A stretch of DNA of 64,000 nucleotides from an uncultured Rikenellaceae bacterium (lineage in GTDB: Bacteria; Bacteroidota; Bacteroidia; Bacteroidales; Rikenellaceae): assembly GCA_944326945.1 (NCBI GenBank), contig CALVFY010000003.1, forward strand, positions 56,726 through 120,725. The letters are read 5' to 3'. Of the stretch, positions 47,462 to 55,706 are shown piece by piece. A model generated the notes under the pieces. It searched no databases, had not been told where the DNA came from, and was given only the letters and a program-made list of their open reading frames with translations. The translations under genes and the position numbers were made by a program. The stretch's first letter is position 1; every line of letters starts with the position of its first letter.

Positions 47462-48379
47462 TTACGCTCTGAAGAAGCGGTAATATACTCCCAGCGGCAG
47501 GGCCTTTCCGGCTCGATCGGTGACATAGAGTTCTCCGAATTGCTCCTGGGAAACGGATCCGAAAAGTTGATTGACTGCGCTTTTGGCCAGCAGGGCGGAG
47601 AGTCCCATAGAATAGAGATTCAGAACCAGGAACGATGGCTGGGGAATCAATAGTCGGCTGCATTGCGAGAGCAGTTCGGTGATCTGTTCCTCCAGAATCC
47701 AACGTTCGCCTTCCGGACCGCGCCCATAGGCCGGAGGATCGAGAATCAAACCGTCGTAGAACCGGCCTCGTTTCACCTCTCGGCGTACGAATTTCATGGC
47801 GTCGTCCACGATCCAACGGATACCTTCAAGACCGCTGGCTTCCATGTTTTCTCGCGACCAACTGACCACCTGTCTCACCGAATCGACATGGGTGACCTCG
47901 GCTCCTGCCGCACAGGCGGCCAGCGAAGCTCCGCCCGTATAGGCGAACAGATTCAGTACTCGCGGACGGGAAGTCGTGTTGGAGGTGTCTGGTCGAGAGC
48001 CCTGAAGACGTTTTACGCTGTCGAAAATGAAGTCCCAGTTTTCGGCCTGTTCGGGGAAAAGGCCCACATGTTTAAAGGAGGTAAGTCCCAAGCGCATCCG
48101 CAGCGACATCTCCCGGTAACGGTAGTTCACCGACCAACGGTCCGGCATGCCTGGTCGTACACTCCACTGTCCTCGCTCCTCACTACGCCCTTCGCGGCGG
48201 AACGAACAATCGGCCAGGCGACGCCACTCCTCCTCCGGCAGCGATTTCTCCCAGATGGCCTGGGGTTCGGGCCGACGGAGCGTGTGCGATCCGAAGCGTT
48301 CCAGCTTTTCGAAACCGCCGCAGTCGACCAATTCGTAGTCTTTCCAGTGGGTAGGGGTGAGCAGATCGGGTGCTTTCAT
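47462..48379 (-). CDS. Class I SAM-dependent methyltransferase (RlmI/PF10672-like)
   Basis: 305 residues from the ATG at 48379. A longer reading runs back into the U32 gene and adds 74 residues of no family likeness. The Rossmann SAM site is VLNLFAYTGGASLAACAAGA with the acidic residue in VTHVDSVRQVV; motif IV is LILDPPAYGRG. This resembles RlmI and RlmK-type 23S rRNA m5C/m7G enzymes, although the N-terminal PUA of RlmI is missing. The start codon shares one base with the stop of the U32 gene (TAATG), so translation is coupled. That link suggests both act on rRNA. Confidence 0.85.
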   Translation of the reverse strand: MKAPDLLTPTHWKDYELVDCGGFEKLERFGSHTLRRPEPQAIWEKSLPEEEWRRLADCSFRREGRSEERGQWSVRPGMPDRWSVNYRYREMSLRMRLGLTSFKHVGLFPEQAENWDFIFDSVKRLQGSRPDTSNTTSRPRVLNLFAYTGGASLAACAAGAEVTHVDSVRQVVSWSRENMEASGLEGIRWIVDDAMKFVRREVKRGRFYDGLILDPPAYGRGPEGERWILEEQITELLSQCSRLLIPQPSFLVLNLYSMGLSALLAKSAVNQLFGSVSQEQFGELYVTDRAGKALPLGVYYRFFRA

Positions 48380-50274
48380 TATCGGTGGAGTTTGGGTGAT
48401 ACGGATTGTCCGGCAGAGGGTGTAGACGAGTTTTCGGAGGATTCGTCGAAAAGATGCATCTGACAGTGGAGACAGTCGAATTCGAGTCGATAACGTTTCG
48501 TGCCGTGAGTCAGATAGAGCGTTCCTTTCCAGTCGTTTTTCTTTCGGAGGCATTGACCCGTTTCGCGTCGGATGCAGTAGCTGCTGGTCATGACACGACA
48601 TCCTCGGGTTGTAGGGCGCAGGTCCTGACCCTGTTCAATCTGACAGACCCCGTGATCGCGATAGAATTGCTCGGCCAGCGGATTGGTGACGTTGTATTCG
48701 GGCCCCAGGTGAGTGGCGGGGAACGGATAGTCGGTCTGCTCCGGAAGAGGTTGTGGAAGAATATGGGCCGACAGACGAGCCTGCAAGAGTCGCTCGAGGG
48801 CGTGCCGTCGTAATTCGTTCACGGTCGAAGAGGGCAGGAACGGAGGATTGTTCCCGGGCAGATCCACCTTCTGTATGGCGAAAATCGTCTCTCCGCTTTT
48901 GGCGGTTTGTGTTTGAAACAGGATGCGCATCTTTTCCGGATTTTGGGCCGGATCGAAAGGCCCGGCAAGCCTCTCCTCGACTTCGATGCCCGTTTCGTCG
49001 CACAGATGGAGTGAGAGTTGTTGCCCATTCCATTCGTAGCGGGCCTGCACTGCGATTTTACGGCGAATGCTGCTCCGTTCGACTGTCGAGGCGAAACGGT
49101 GGTCGTAATTCCGGAAAAGTGTCACACCGGGAACAATGCCTTCCATACGGTTGGGGTAGATGCGGTTTCCTTCGATTCGATTAATATTCGTTCCTCCGAG
49201 TTCTCCTCCTGTAAGAAAACAGATTCCATCGCCCGGAACGATATCGGCTGGGTCCGTGAGTGAGAAAAAGTTTTTCCCGACCGACTTCACACGACCTAAG
49301 CGTGCTCCCGTTGCTTTGGGGGTGTCGAACGAGGCTACCCGATAGGGTCTTTCCTGGGTGGCGGGACGACGTCCGTCGAAATAATAACGGGTGAAACCCC
49401 GGGTGAAACTGCGGATGGGATCGGGTATGAAATCGGGTGTGCTTTTGCCCACGGAGGATCGAATCAGGCCTCTGCGCGATTCGATGATCTGATCCAGAAG
49501 CCTGCGGTAGTAGGCCACCGTATTTTTGACGTATACAATGTCTTTGAGTCTGCCTTCGATTTTAAAGGAGTCGATCCCTGCGTCGATCAGATCCTCCAGT
49601 CGGTCCGACAGATTCAGATCGCCGACCGACAGCAGGTGTTTTCCCTGAAAGAGTGTTCGTCCCGATGCGTCGACCAGGTCATAGGGCAGTCGACAGGCCT
49701 GGGTGCATTCGCCGCGGTTTCCGCTTCGGGTGGATTGACTGCGACTCAAGTAACACCGTCCGCTGTAGCCTACGCAGATCGCACCATGAACGAAACATTC
49801 CAGCGGAACATGGGTGGCTTGACGGATTGCTTTGATTTCATCCAAAGTCAGTCCTCGTTCGAGAATGACGCGGGAGAAACCACATGCTTCCAGAAAGCGC
49901 ACTCCTTCTGGGGTGGTATTGCAGACCTGTGTTGAGGCATGAAGCTCGACGGGCAGGTTCATCCGTCGGAATGCCATGTCTTGAACGATCAGGGCGTCGA
50001 CACCCGCCTCGCATAACTCTTGGGCTGTGCGGGCTGCTTCGTCCAGTTCGCCGGGATAGATCAATGTGTTGAGTGTGGCGTGTATGCGTACTCCGTAGGC
50101 GTGGGCATACTCGACCAGTCGGGCTACCTCTTCCGTTGTGTTGGAGGCGGCGTAACGTGCCCCGAAGCGTGTTCCTCCGATATACAGCGCATCTGCACCG
50201 TAATCCACGGCGGCCTGGCCGGAAGCGTAGTCTCGTGCCGGAGCCAATAATTCTATTGTGCGTATCGGTTTCAC
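48379..50274 (-). CDS. U32-family peptidase/hydroxylase (RlhA-like)
   Basis: 631 residues, starting at GTG 50274. The N-terminal U32 TIM-barrel begins IELLAPARDYASGQAAVDYGADA. The Fe-S or substrate segment is ECFVHGAICVGYSGRCYLSR with further cysteines in NRGECTQACRLPYDL. A C-terminal domain of collagenase-like DUF3656 type follows, and more cysteines (CIRRETGQC, CLHCQ) lie near the end. E. coli relatives YdcP/RlhA hydroxylate C2501 of 23S rRNA using prephenate-dependent chemistry; other members act in ubiquinone synthesis. The RlmI-like neighbour favours an rRNA role. Confidence 0.9.
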   Translation of the reverse strand: MKPIRTIELLAPARDYASGQAAVDYGADALYIGGTRFGARYAASNTTEEVARLVEYAHAYGVRIHATLNTLIYPGELDEAARTAQELCEAGVDALIVQDMAFRRMNLPVELHASTQVCNTTPEGVRFLEACGFSRVILERGLTLDEIKAIRQATHVPLECFVHGAICVGYSGRCYLSRSQSTRSGNRGECTQACRLPYDLVDASGRTLFQGKHLLSVGDLNLSDRLEDLIDAGIDSFKIEGRLKDIVYVKNTVAYYRRLLDQIIESRRGLIRSSVGKSTPDFIPDPIRSFTRGFTRYYFDGRRPATQERPYRVASFDTPKATGARLGRVKSVGKNFFSLTDPADIVPGDGICFLTGGELGGTNINRIEGNRIYPNRMEGIVPGVTLFRNYDHRFASTVERSSIRRKIAVQARYEWNGQQLSLHLCDETGIEVEERLAGPFDPAQNPEKMRILFQTQTAKSGETIFAIQKVDLPGNNPPFLPSSTVNELRRHALERLLQARLSAHILPQPLPEQTDYPFPATHLGPEYNVTNPLAEQFYRDHGVCQIEQGQDLRPTTRGCRVMTSSYCIRRETGQCLRKKNDWKGTLYLTHGTKRYRLEFDCLHCQMHLFDESSENSSTPSAGQSVSPKLHR

Positions 50275-50278
50275 GGGG

Positions 50279-50286
50279 CAAAGATA
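50279..50286 (-). promoter_or_regulatory. -7 box very close to the U32 start codon
   Basis: TATCTTTG on the minus strand ends four bases before the GTG start. The expected transcription start falls on or next to the start codon, so the mRNA may be leaderless. Confidence 0.55.
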
Positions 50287-50338
50287 ATAAAAGGGTCGCT
50301 AAAAAATGGATATTTCCTCGGGCAGAGAATACGATGGA

Positions 50339-50378
50339 AACAAAAAACTGCGGTCATAATTGACCGCAGTTTTTTGTT
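50339..50378 (-). terminator. Terminator after the TPR gene
   Basis: 18-bp perfect arms (50339-50356 and 50361-50378) around TAAT, with six U on the exit side. The stem is symmetric, but the gene upstream on the plus side is oriented away, so it acts on the TPR transcript. Confidence 0.9.
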
Positions 50379-50394
50379 AATTCTTTGCAGAAGT

Positions 50395-51378
50395 TTATTT
50401 TTTACTCAATAAAGTGATTTGGGCTTTGGCCGTTTCCACATTGTTGCCGGCTGTCACCTTTTTGTAGGTTTCGATGGCTTTTGCCTTGTTTTCTTTGTTC
50501 TGATAGGCGGCACCCAGCAAGAAATAGGCGTCCGATTGCAATTCGGGGGTGGGCTGCAGGGCAGCTGCGGCATCACCCAGGGCGATCACTTTGTCCCAGT
50601 CTTTCATGTTGGTTGCGGTCTGCAGACGCAGCAAGTTCCCTTGAGCATTGGTCGAGTCGATGGCTACGATGTGGTCGGCCACTTTCATGATCTCTTCGTA
50701 GTTTTTCTCTTCGGCCAGTTTGGGAACGTTGAGCATCAGATAATAAACCACTTTCTCCTTGGCTGTGGCGGCATCAGCTTTATATTTGCTGTGACGGTTC
50801 TCCAATGCGATAATGTTTTTGTAGACGTCCAAACCTTTGTCCATATAGGTTGAGTCGTTCAAACCCAATTCGCAGTAGCTCATGGCCAGATTCAGACCCA
50901 GTTTCGTGTCGTTGGGATTGGCTTCGTAACCTTTAGCGAAGATTTCGACTGCTTTTGCATAATCTTTGGAATTGAATGCACTGGCACCCATAGCCGTATA
51001 GACTTGCGAGATCATTCGTTTCGCGTTGTTGGCCGTCGAAAGGTCTCCATAGAGTTCTCCCAGTTCCGAAGCTTTCGTCAGGTCGGCGACAGCTGCGTCG
51101 AATTGTGCTGCCTGAGCAGCGGCTACCGCTTTGCGGAAATAGCATTGAGGAAGCAGTTTCTGTGCTTGTTGTACTGTGGCAAGGGCGTCGGGACCTACTT
51201 TTACTCCCATATCGATCGCTTCCTGCAGTAGGGGAATTGCTTCGGCATATTTCTTTCCGTTAATCAGTTCGGCGGCAGCATTGAATTTTTTGCCTACGTC
51301 GGTGGCTGTCTGAGCATTTACGCCTCCGATCACGAACAAGGCGGCAGCGACCGCCAGCATCATTTTTACTCGCTTCAT
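50395..51378 (-). CDS. Periplasmic TPR-repeat protein
   Basis: 327 residues from the ATG at 51378. A signal peptide (MKRVKMMLAVAAALFVIGGVNAQ) sends it to the periplasm. The remainder is a chain of tetratricopeptide repeats, Ala- and Lys-rich (KFNAAAELINGKKYAEAIPLLQEAIDMG; ASAFNSKDYAKAVEIFAKGYEANPN). Such proteins are scaffolds; the partner is unknown. It has a full promoter and a strong terminator, so it is a monocistronic unit between tadA and the U32 gene. A start 66 bases upstream would add a hydrophilic tail before the signal and is unlikely. Confidence 0.85.
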   Translation of the reverse strand: MKRVKMMLAVAAALFVIGGVNAQTATDVGKKFNAAAELINGKKYAEAIPLLQEAIDMGVKVGPDALATVQQAQKLLPQCYFRKAVAAAQAAQFDAAVADLTKASELGELYGDLSTANNAKRMISQVYTAMGASAFNSKDYAKAVEIFAKGYEANPNDTKLGLNLAMSYCELGLNDSTYMDKGLDVYKNIIALENRHSKYKADAATAKEKVVYYLMLNVPKLAEEKNYEEIMKVADHIVAIDSTNAQGNLLRLQTATNMKDWDKVIALGDAAAALQPTPELQSDAYFLLGAAYQNKENKAKAIETYKKVTAGNNVETAKAQITLLSKK

Positions 51379-51441
51379 TGTCGATGTTTTACGTGTTATT
51401 AGTTGATTGTTTGTTCCTGTTCCTCTGTTAAGGCTTTCAGA

Positions 51442-51473
51442 CAAAATTAAATGATTTATACTGAAAATCCAAA
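51442..51473 (-). promoter_or_regulatory. Promoter of the TPR gene
   Basis: -7 TAATTTTG (51442-51449) and -33 TTTG (51470-51473), 20-base spacer, on the minus strand. The -33 box abuts the stop codon of tadA. Confidence 0.8.
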
Positions 51474-51474
51474 G

Positions 51475-51924
51475 TCACCATCTAAGTTTTTTGAAGAAGC
51501 GGCTGACCAATTCGCTGCATTCTCCCTCCAGAACTCCTCTAACAATCTCTGTACGAGGATGTAAAATGGTTTGACCGTATCGCATGAAACCTCGTTTGGG
51601 ATCGTCGGCGCCCCAAACTATCCGCCCGATCTGACTCCAGGCACATGCTCCTGCACACATCACACAGGGCTCTACGGTGACATAGAGGGTACATTTGTCC
51701 AGATACTTGCCTCCCAATGCGGCCGAAGCCGCCGTCAATGCCTGCATTTCGGCATGTGCGGTGGCATCGCCCAACGACTCCACCAGATTGTGTCCTCGAC
51801 CGATGATCATCCCCTCGCTCACAACAACTGCGCCAATGGGGACCTCTTCCCGTTCGAATGCCTTTTCTGCCTCGACCAGTGCCTGACGCATAAAATTTTC
51901 GTCCGTTTTCTGTTTCGTCTCCAT
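51475..51924 (-). CDS. tadA: tRNA-specific adenosine deaminase
   Basis: 149 residues from the ATG at 51924. The in-frame ATG at 51957 lies at the very start of the expected transcript. The deaminase zinc site is HAEMQAL (His and catalytic Glu) with PCVMCAGA. TadA converts A34 of tRNA-Arg(ACG) to inosine. Related guanine or cytosine deaminases share the motifs; the short length and AHAEMQAL favour TadA. Its promoter is interleaved with that of aspS. Confidence 0.9.
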   Translation of the reverse strand: METKQKTDENFMRQALVEAEKAFEREEVPIGAVVVSEGMIIGRGHNLVESLGDATAHAEMQALTAASAALGGKYLDKCTLYVTVEPCVMCAGACAWSQIGRIVWGADDPKRGFMRYGQTILHPRTEIVRGVLEGECSELVSRFFKKLRW

Positions 51925-51933
51925 GAAAATTCC

Positions 51934-51967
51934 TACCTTTGAGGTCGTTTTACACATTGCAAAACTA
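51934..51967. promoter_or_regulatory. Mutually overlapping promoters of aspS and tadA
   Basis: aspS has a plus-strand -7 TACCTTTG at 51934-51941 (start of RNA near 51947). tadA has a minus-strand -7 TAGTTTTG at 51960-51967 (start near 51954). Each start lies downstream of the other's -7 box, so one polymerase blocks the other. Neither has a clear -33. Confidence 0.6.
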
Positions 51968-51980
51968 ACAAAAATAAAAT

Positions 51981-53741
51981 ATGTACAGAACGCATACCTG
52001 CGGAGAACTTCGCATGGAAAATCTGAATCAGACCGTCACGCTGGCCGGATGGGTACAGAAAGTACGGAATCTGGGTGCCATGACTTTCATCGATCTGAGA
52101 GACCGGTATGGAATTACCCAATTGGCCGTGGAGGAACATTCTCCGGCTGAAGTCCGGGAGATGGCCGCTCATTTGGGCCGTGAGTTTGTCGTACAGGCTA
52201 CGGGAAAGGTGATCGAACGGGCTTCCAAAAATCCGAAGATGCCTACCGGGGATATAGAGGTGGCTGTCGAGACATTGACCGTATTGAATGCCGCCCAGAC
52301 CCCTCCCTTCACGATCGAGGAGCAGAGTGACGGAGGAGATGATCTGCGGATGCATTACCGGTATCTCGACTTGCGGCGTCCTCCTCTGCAACGGGCCATG
52401 GCGTTGCGGCACAGAATGGCCCAGAGCATCCGGAGTTTCCTGGATAAGGAGGGTTTTCTGGAGATCGAGACACCCTATATGATCAAATCCACGCCGGAAG
52501 GTGCTCGCGACTTCGTGGTGCCTTCACGGATGAATCCGGGAGAATTTTATGCACTGCCCCAGTCGCCCCAGACCTTTAAACAGTTGTTGATGGTGGCCGG
52601 CTATGACCGTTATTTCCAGATCGTGCGTTGTTTCCGTGACGAGGACTTGCGTGCAGACCGTCAGCCGGAGTTTACACAGGTCGATTGTGAAATGTCGTTC
52701 GTGGAGAGAGACGATGTGTTGGATGTGTTCGAACGGTTGGCCAAATATATGTTCAAAACAACGATCGGTGTGGAATTTGAGGGCCCATTTCGCCGGATGT
52801 CGTGGCATGAGGCGATGGAAAAATATGGTTCTGACAAACCCGACATCCGTTTCGGCATGACGATCCATGACGTGACGGAGCTGATGCAGGGCAAGGGATT
52901 CGGTGTATTCGACTCAGCCCAGTATGTCGGGGCTGTTTGTGCCGAGGGATGTGCCGTTTATACGCGTAAACAACTCGATGCGCTGACCGAGTTCGTGAAA
53001 CGTCCTCAGGTGGGGGCTAAAGGAATGGTTTATGCTCGCGTGGAGGCCGACGGAAATGTGAAATCGAGTGTGGACAAGTTCTATGGTCAGGAGGATTTGC
53101 GTGCCCTGTCTGCAGCGTGTGAGGCCAAACCGGGCGATTTGATTCTGATTCTTTCCGGAGAGAAAAAACATACTCTGACGGCTTTGAGCGAGTTGCGTCT
53201 GGAGGTGGCCGGTCAGTTGGGACTGCGCGACAAGAAGAGGTTTGCTCCGCTTTGGGTGGTGGATTTCCCGTTGCTGGAGTGGGACGAAGAGGCCGGGCGT
53301 TTCTTTGCCATGCATCATCCGTTTACCTCGCCCAAATTGGAAGATGTGGCGCTGTTTGATACCGATCCGGGACGTGTGCGGGCCGAAGCGTACGATTTTG
53401 TGGTTAATGGCGTGGAGGTAGGCGGCGGTTCGATTCGAATCCATGACTCCAAATTGCAGCAGAAGATGTTCCAGGTGCTCGGATTTACGCCGGAAGAGGC
53501 CGAAAAACAGTTCGGCTTCCTGACCAATGCCTTCAGGTTCGGAGCGCCACCTCACGGAGGAATTGCTTTCGGATTCGATCGTTGGTGTTCGCTCTTCGGC
53601 GGCAGCGATTCGATCCGGGATTATATCGCCTTCCCGAAGAACAATTCTGGTCGTGATGTGATGATTGATGCTCCGGCCACTATTTCCGATGCTCAGTTGG
53701 AAGAGTTGGCTTTGAAGGTTGATCTTCCCCAAGAGAAGTAG
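51981..53741 (+). CDS. aspS: Aspartyl-tRNA synthetase
   Basis: 586 residues, bacterial type. An OB-fold anticodon domain (about 1-110) is followed by the class II core with motif 2 [18 protein letters not shown] and motif 3 [11 protein letters not shown], and a GAD insertion domain lies between (about 290-410). The flexible QSPQ-type loop ([12 protein letters not shown]) binds aspartate. It charges tRNA-Asp; whether it also charges tRNA-Asn depends on the presence of AsnRS elsewhere. A terminator follows. Confidence 0.97.
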   Translation: MYRTHTCGELRMENLNQTVTLAGWVQKVRNLGAMTFIDLRDRYGITQLAVEEHSPAEVREMAAHLGREFVVQATGKVIERASKNPKMPTGDIEVAVETLTVLNAAQTPPFTIEEQSDGGDDLRMHYRYLDLRRPPLQRAMALRHRMAQSIRSFLDKEGFLEIETPYMIKSTPEGARDFVVPSRMNPGEFYALPQSPQTFKQLLMVAGYDRYFQIVRCFRDEDLRADRQPEFTQVDCEMSFVERDDVLDVFERLAKYMFKTTIGVEFEGPFRRMSWHEAMEKYGSDKPDIRFGMTIHDVTELMQGKGFGVFDSAQYVGAVCAEGCAVYTRKQLDALTEFVKRPQVGAKGMVYARVEADGNVKSSVDKFYGQEDLRALSAACEAKPGDLILILSGEKKHTLTALSELRLEVAGQLGLRDKKRFAPLWVVDFPLLEWDEEAGRFFAMHHPFTSPKLEDVALFDTDPGRVRAEAYDFVVNGVEVGGGSIRIHDSKLQQKMFQVLGFTPEEAEKQFGFLTNAFRFGAPPHGGIAFGFDRWCSLFGGSDSIRDYIAFPKNNSGRDVMIDAPATISDAQLEELALKVDLPQEK

Positions 53742-53757
53742 TCCGGTACGATCAAGC

Positions 53758-53794
53758 AAACAGAAGCCCCGCATTGCGGGGCTTCTGTTTTTCT
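53758..53794. terminator. Bidirectional terminator after aspS
   Basis: 15-bp arms (53758-53772 and 53776-53790) with an ATT loop and a following TTTTTCT run. Confidence 0.9.
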
Positions 53795-53846
53795 CTGAAT
53801 GTGTGTCAGGTTGAGGTTGTGGGGTCATTTCCCGTGGGAGATCGAT

Positions 53847-54635
53847 CTATAAGAAGATCTCGGGTTCGCGACGTGCCGAAAAATTGGCATGAAGCATGGC
53901 TGTGTAGGGAGTGTCGAATACACGAGCCTGGTTAGGACACTCCTTGACGCAGGCGCAGCATTTGGTACACAAAACAGGATCGGTCTCTATCTCGCCATCC
54001 TGGTCGAAACGAATGGCTGACGTGGGACACAATTCGATACAGAGTCCGCAAGCCGTACAAAGTTCCTTGCGGGTGACCGGTGCTGCGGGGGTGGATGGTT
54101 TTACCTCTTTATAGGGAATGTTACCGGGGACAGCGAGCAGAGCCGTTTCGTCGAGTACGGTGAGCTTTGCCAACTTTTCGACGGCTTGTTTCCCGAAAAA
54201 TTCAGCCTGCTCACAATCGGCTTGATCGGGTCTTCCGGCGGCAACGGGCATCTCGGGACGGCTGTAACTGTGCTCTCCGATAAAAGTCCCGGCGGCAATG
54301 GGAACGAATCCTCGTGAAATGGCCAAATCGCGTAGTTCGATCAACGCGTCTTCGTAATGACGGTTTCCGTAGACTACGGCTATGATGGCCGGAGTGTGGC
54401 TACCCTCTAAACGTGATAATCTTTCACGGGCGACGGGAGCCACTCGTCCCGCGTAGACGGGAACGGCAAAAATAGCCAATTCGTCTTGAATCGAAATGGG
54501 TGAGGAGGTGGGATCATAGGTCAAATCGGATTCGATCATATGGACAAATCCGGTTCCTCGGGCAATGTGTTCGGCTATTTGGGCCGAAGTGCGGGTCGGG
54601 GAATAATAGACGAGATGTGTAGTTGTGTATTTCAT
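53847..54635 (-). CDS. Flavodoxin plus two-[4Fe-4S] ferredoxin protein (EFR1 type)
   Basis: 262 residues. The N-terminal flavodoxin-like domain carries the FMN loop YYSPTRTSAQIAEHIA and the second loop VYGNRHYEDAL. The C-terminus holds two CxxCxxCxxxCP clusters: CTACGLCIELCP and CTKCCACVKECP. The protein can carry one- and two-electron steps between a flavin and low-potential Fe-S centres. The family (EFR1) is common in anaerobes; the partner is not known. A -7 TATCTTTG ends five bases before the ATG, so the mRNA may be leaderless. Confidence 0.88.
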   Translation of the reverse strand: MKYTTTHLVYYSPTRTSAQIAEHIARGTGFVHMIESDLTYDPTSSPISIQDELAIFAVPVYAGRVAPVARERLSRLEGSHTPAIIAVVYGNRHYEDALIELRDLAISRGFVPIAAGTFIGEHSYSRPEMPVAAGRPDQADCEQAEFFGKQAVEKLAKLTVLDETALLAVPGNIPYKEVKPSTPAAPVTRKELCTACGLCIELCPTSAIRFDQDGEIETDPVLCTKCCACVKECPNQARVFDTPYTAMLHANFSARREPEIFL

Positions 54636-54640
54636 AAAAA

Positions 54641-54648
54641 CAAAGATA
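54641..54648 (-). promoter_or_regulatory. -7 box very close to the flavodoxin-ferredoxin start
   Basis: TATCTTTG on the minus strand, with five bases between it and the ATG. This is the same arrangement as at 50279-50286. Confidence 0.55.
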
Positions 54649-54712
54649 CGAAAAAAATGAGATGTTGTTACCTCTCGGGGATGATGGTCTGGATAGGGAG
54701 ATAGGGAGTATG

Positions 54713-54756
54713 GAAAGATTTTTGAAAAAAAGAAGAAAGATTTTTGAAAAAAATTT
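54713..54756 (+). repeat. Tandem 22-bp repeat in front of tRNA-Val
   Basis: Two adjacent copies of a 22-base A/T-rich unit beginning GAAAGATTTTTGAAAAAA (54713-54734 and 54735-54756), differing only at the last bases. The second copy runs into the -33 box of the tRNA promoter; each copy contains a TTTTTG. It may act as an A-tract UP-like element. Confidence 0.55.
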
Positions 54757-54784
54757 GGAGATATAAAAATTAGAGCTATCTTTG
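54754..54784 (+). promoter_or_regulatory. Promoter of tRNA-Val
   Basis: A consensus Bacteroidota promoter: -33 TTTG (54754-54757), 19-base spacer, -7 TATCTTTG (54777-54784). The tRNA begins 58 bases further. Confidence 0.85.
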
Positions 54785-54842
54785 CACTCGCAATCCGGGA
54801 ATAAGACGGTTGGTCAAAGCGGATGCAGGTTCTGGAAATTTC

Positions 54843-54917
54843 GGGAGCTTAGCTCAGTTGGTTCAGAGCGTCTGCCTTACAAGCAGAGGGTCGGGGGTTC
54901 GAATCCCTCAGCTCCCA
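54843..54917 (+). tRNA. tRNA-Val (anticodon TAC)
   Basis: 75 bases fold as a full cloverleaf: acceptor GGGAGCT/AGCTCCC, D stem GCTC/GAGC, anticodon stem TCTGC/GCAGA around loop CTTACAA, T stem with TTCGAAT, discriminator A. The 3' CCA is not encoded. The loop gives anticodon UAC, valine. It is monocistronic, with its own promoter and a terminator just after it. Confidence 0.97.
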
Positions 54918-54928
54918 CTCAGAAAATA

Positions 54929-54957
54929 AACGGCTTGCAGAAATGCAGGTCGTTTTA
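54929..54957 (+). terminator. Terminator after tRNA-Val
   Basis: 11-bp stem with G:U pairs (54929-54939 and 54944-54954) on a GAAA loop, followed by TTATTATTTG. Confidence 0.7.
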
Positions 54958-55019
54958 TTATTTGTCCTGTTTTTATTTAATAGATTAGTGCTTCCGGAAT
55001 AGTAATAGATAAATTGCTA

Positions 55020-55084
55020 AAACAATGAAGTTCGAAAAGGCATGTGTCAAGTACGCACACAATTCTTTTCGAACTTCATTGTTT
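55020..55084. repeat. Large inverted repeat with 20-bp perfect arms
   Basis: Arms 55020-55039 (AACAATGAAGTTCGAAAAG with its flanking A) and 55065-55084 are perfect complements. The 25-base centre holds a further inner stem TGTGT/ACACA. The whole can fold into a hairpin of 65 bases. It lies in the 239-base gap between tRNA-Val and the end of greA and has no U tract typical of a terminator. No other feature is seen in that gap. Confidence 0.75.
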
Positions 55085-55156
55085 ATGCAAACAGATGCTC
55101 CTTATTATTCCTTACTCAATTGGGAGAGAGGAAAAGGAGCCGTCGTGTGTCTCCAA

Positions 55157-55633
55157 TTAGATGGAGATATCGAGAATCTCAAAATGGATCACTCCTGCAG
55201 GAACCGTAACGTCAACCTTCTCTCCCTTTTTCTTGCCTAATAGCGCTTTGGCAATGGGGGTCGAGATGGCAAGCTTCCCTTCTTTGAGATTGGCCTCTTT
55301 TTCGGATACAAGCGTATATTCTACGGTTTTGCCTGTGTTGTGATTCTTTAATGTTACCTTGTTGAGAATCTGAACTTTGCTTGTGTCGATCTTCGATTCG
55401 TCGATGATCCGAGCATTGGCTATGGTGTCTTCCAGTTTGGCGATACGCATCTCCAGCATCCCCTGAGCTTCCCGGGCCGCATCGTATTCGGCATTTTCCG
55501 AGAGATCTCCTTTATCCCGAGCCTCGGCGATCATCGCGGAGATGGCGGGTCGTTCCACGGAACGCATGTGGTCGAGTTCCTCCTTCAGTTTTTGATAACC
55601 ACTTTCGGTTAAATAAATAGTGTTCGATGCCAT
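55157..55633 (-). CDS. greA: Transcription elongation factor GreA
   Basis: 158 residues from the ATG at 55633, the exact usual length; an in-frame start 129 bases upstream precedes the promoter. The N-terminal coiled coil (GYQKLKEELDHMRSVERPAI, DKGDLSENAEYDAAREAQG with the acidic tip) inserts into the RNA polymerase channel to trigger transcript cleavage. The C-terminal domain ends VTVPAGVIHFEILDI. The leader carries a terminator-like hairpin at 55669-55690. Confidence 0.97.
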   Translation of the reverse strand: MASNTIYLTESGYQKLKEELDHMRSVERPAISAMIAEARDKGDLSENAEYDAAREAQGMLEMRIAKLEDTIANARIIDESKIDTSKVQILNKVTLKNHNTGKTVEYTLVSEKEANLKEGKLAISTPIAKALLGKKKGEKVDVTVPAGVIHFEILDISI

Positions 55634-55668
55634 AATGATAAGTTTTGATAAACAAAAAAAGAAAGAAG

Positions 55669-55690
55669 TCTGACTTTTCTCAAAGTCAGA
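55669..55690 (-). promoter_or_regulatory. Attenuator-like hairpin in the greA leader
   Basis: A 9-bp perfect stem TCTGACTTT/AAAGTCAGA with a four-base loop. On the minus strand it is followed by a U-rich run ending in seven to eight U, the form of an intrinsic terminator. It begins about 10 bases after the expected transcription start and ends 35 bases before the ATG. Confidence 0.7.
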
Positions 55691-55706
55691 ACTCCTCTCG
55701 TGCAAA

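Noticed and set aside
47462..48601. Longer N-terminus for the RlmI-like methyltransferase
   Set aside because: It overlaps the U32 gene by over 200 bases and adds Ser/Arg-rich residues of no family; the TAATG overlap marks the real start.
55025..55240. A 71-codon frame starting in the large inverted repeat
   Set aside because: It runs into the 3' end of greA on the opposite strand and has no promoter, RBS or family likeness; its first codons are just the repeat arm.
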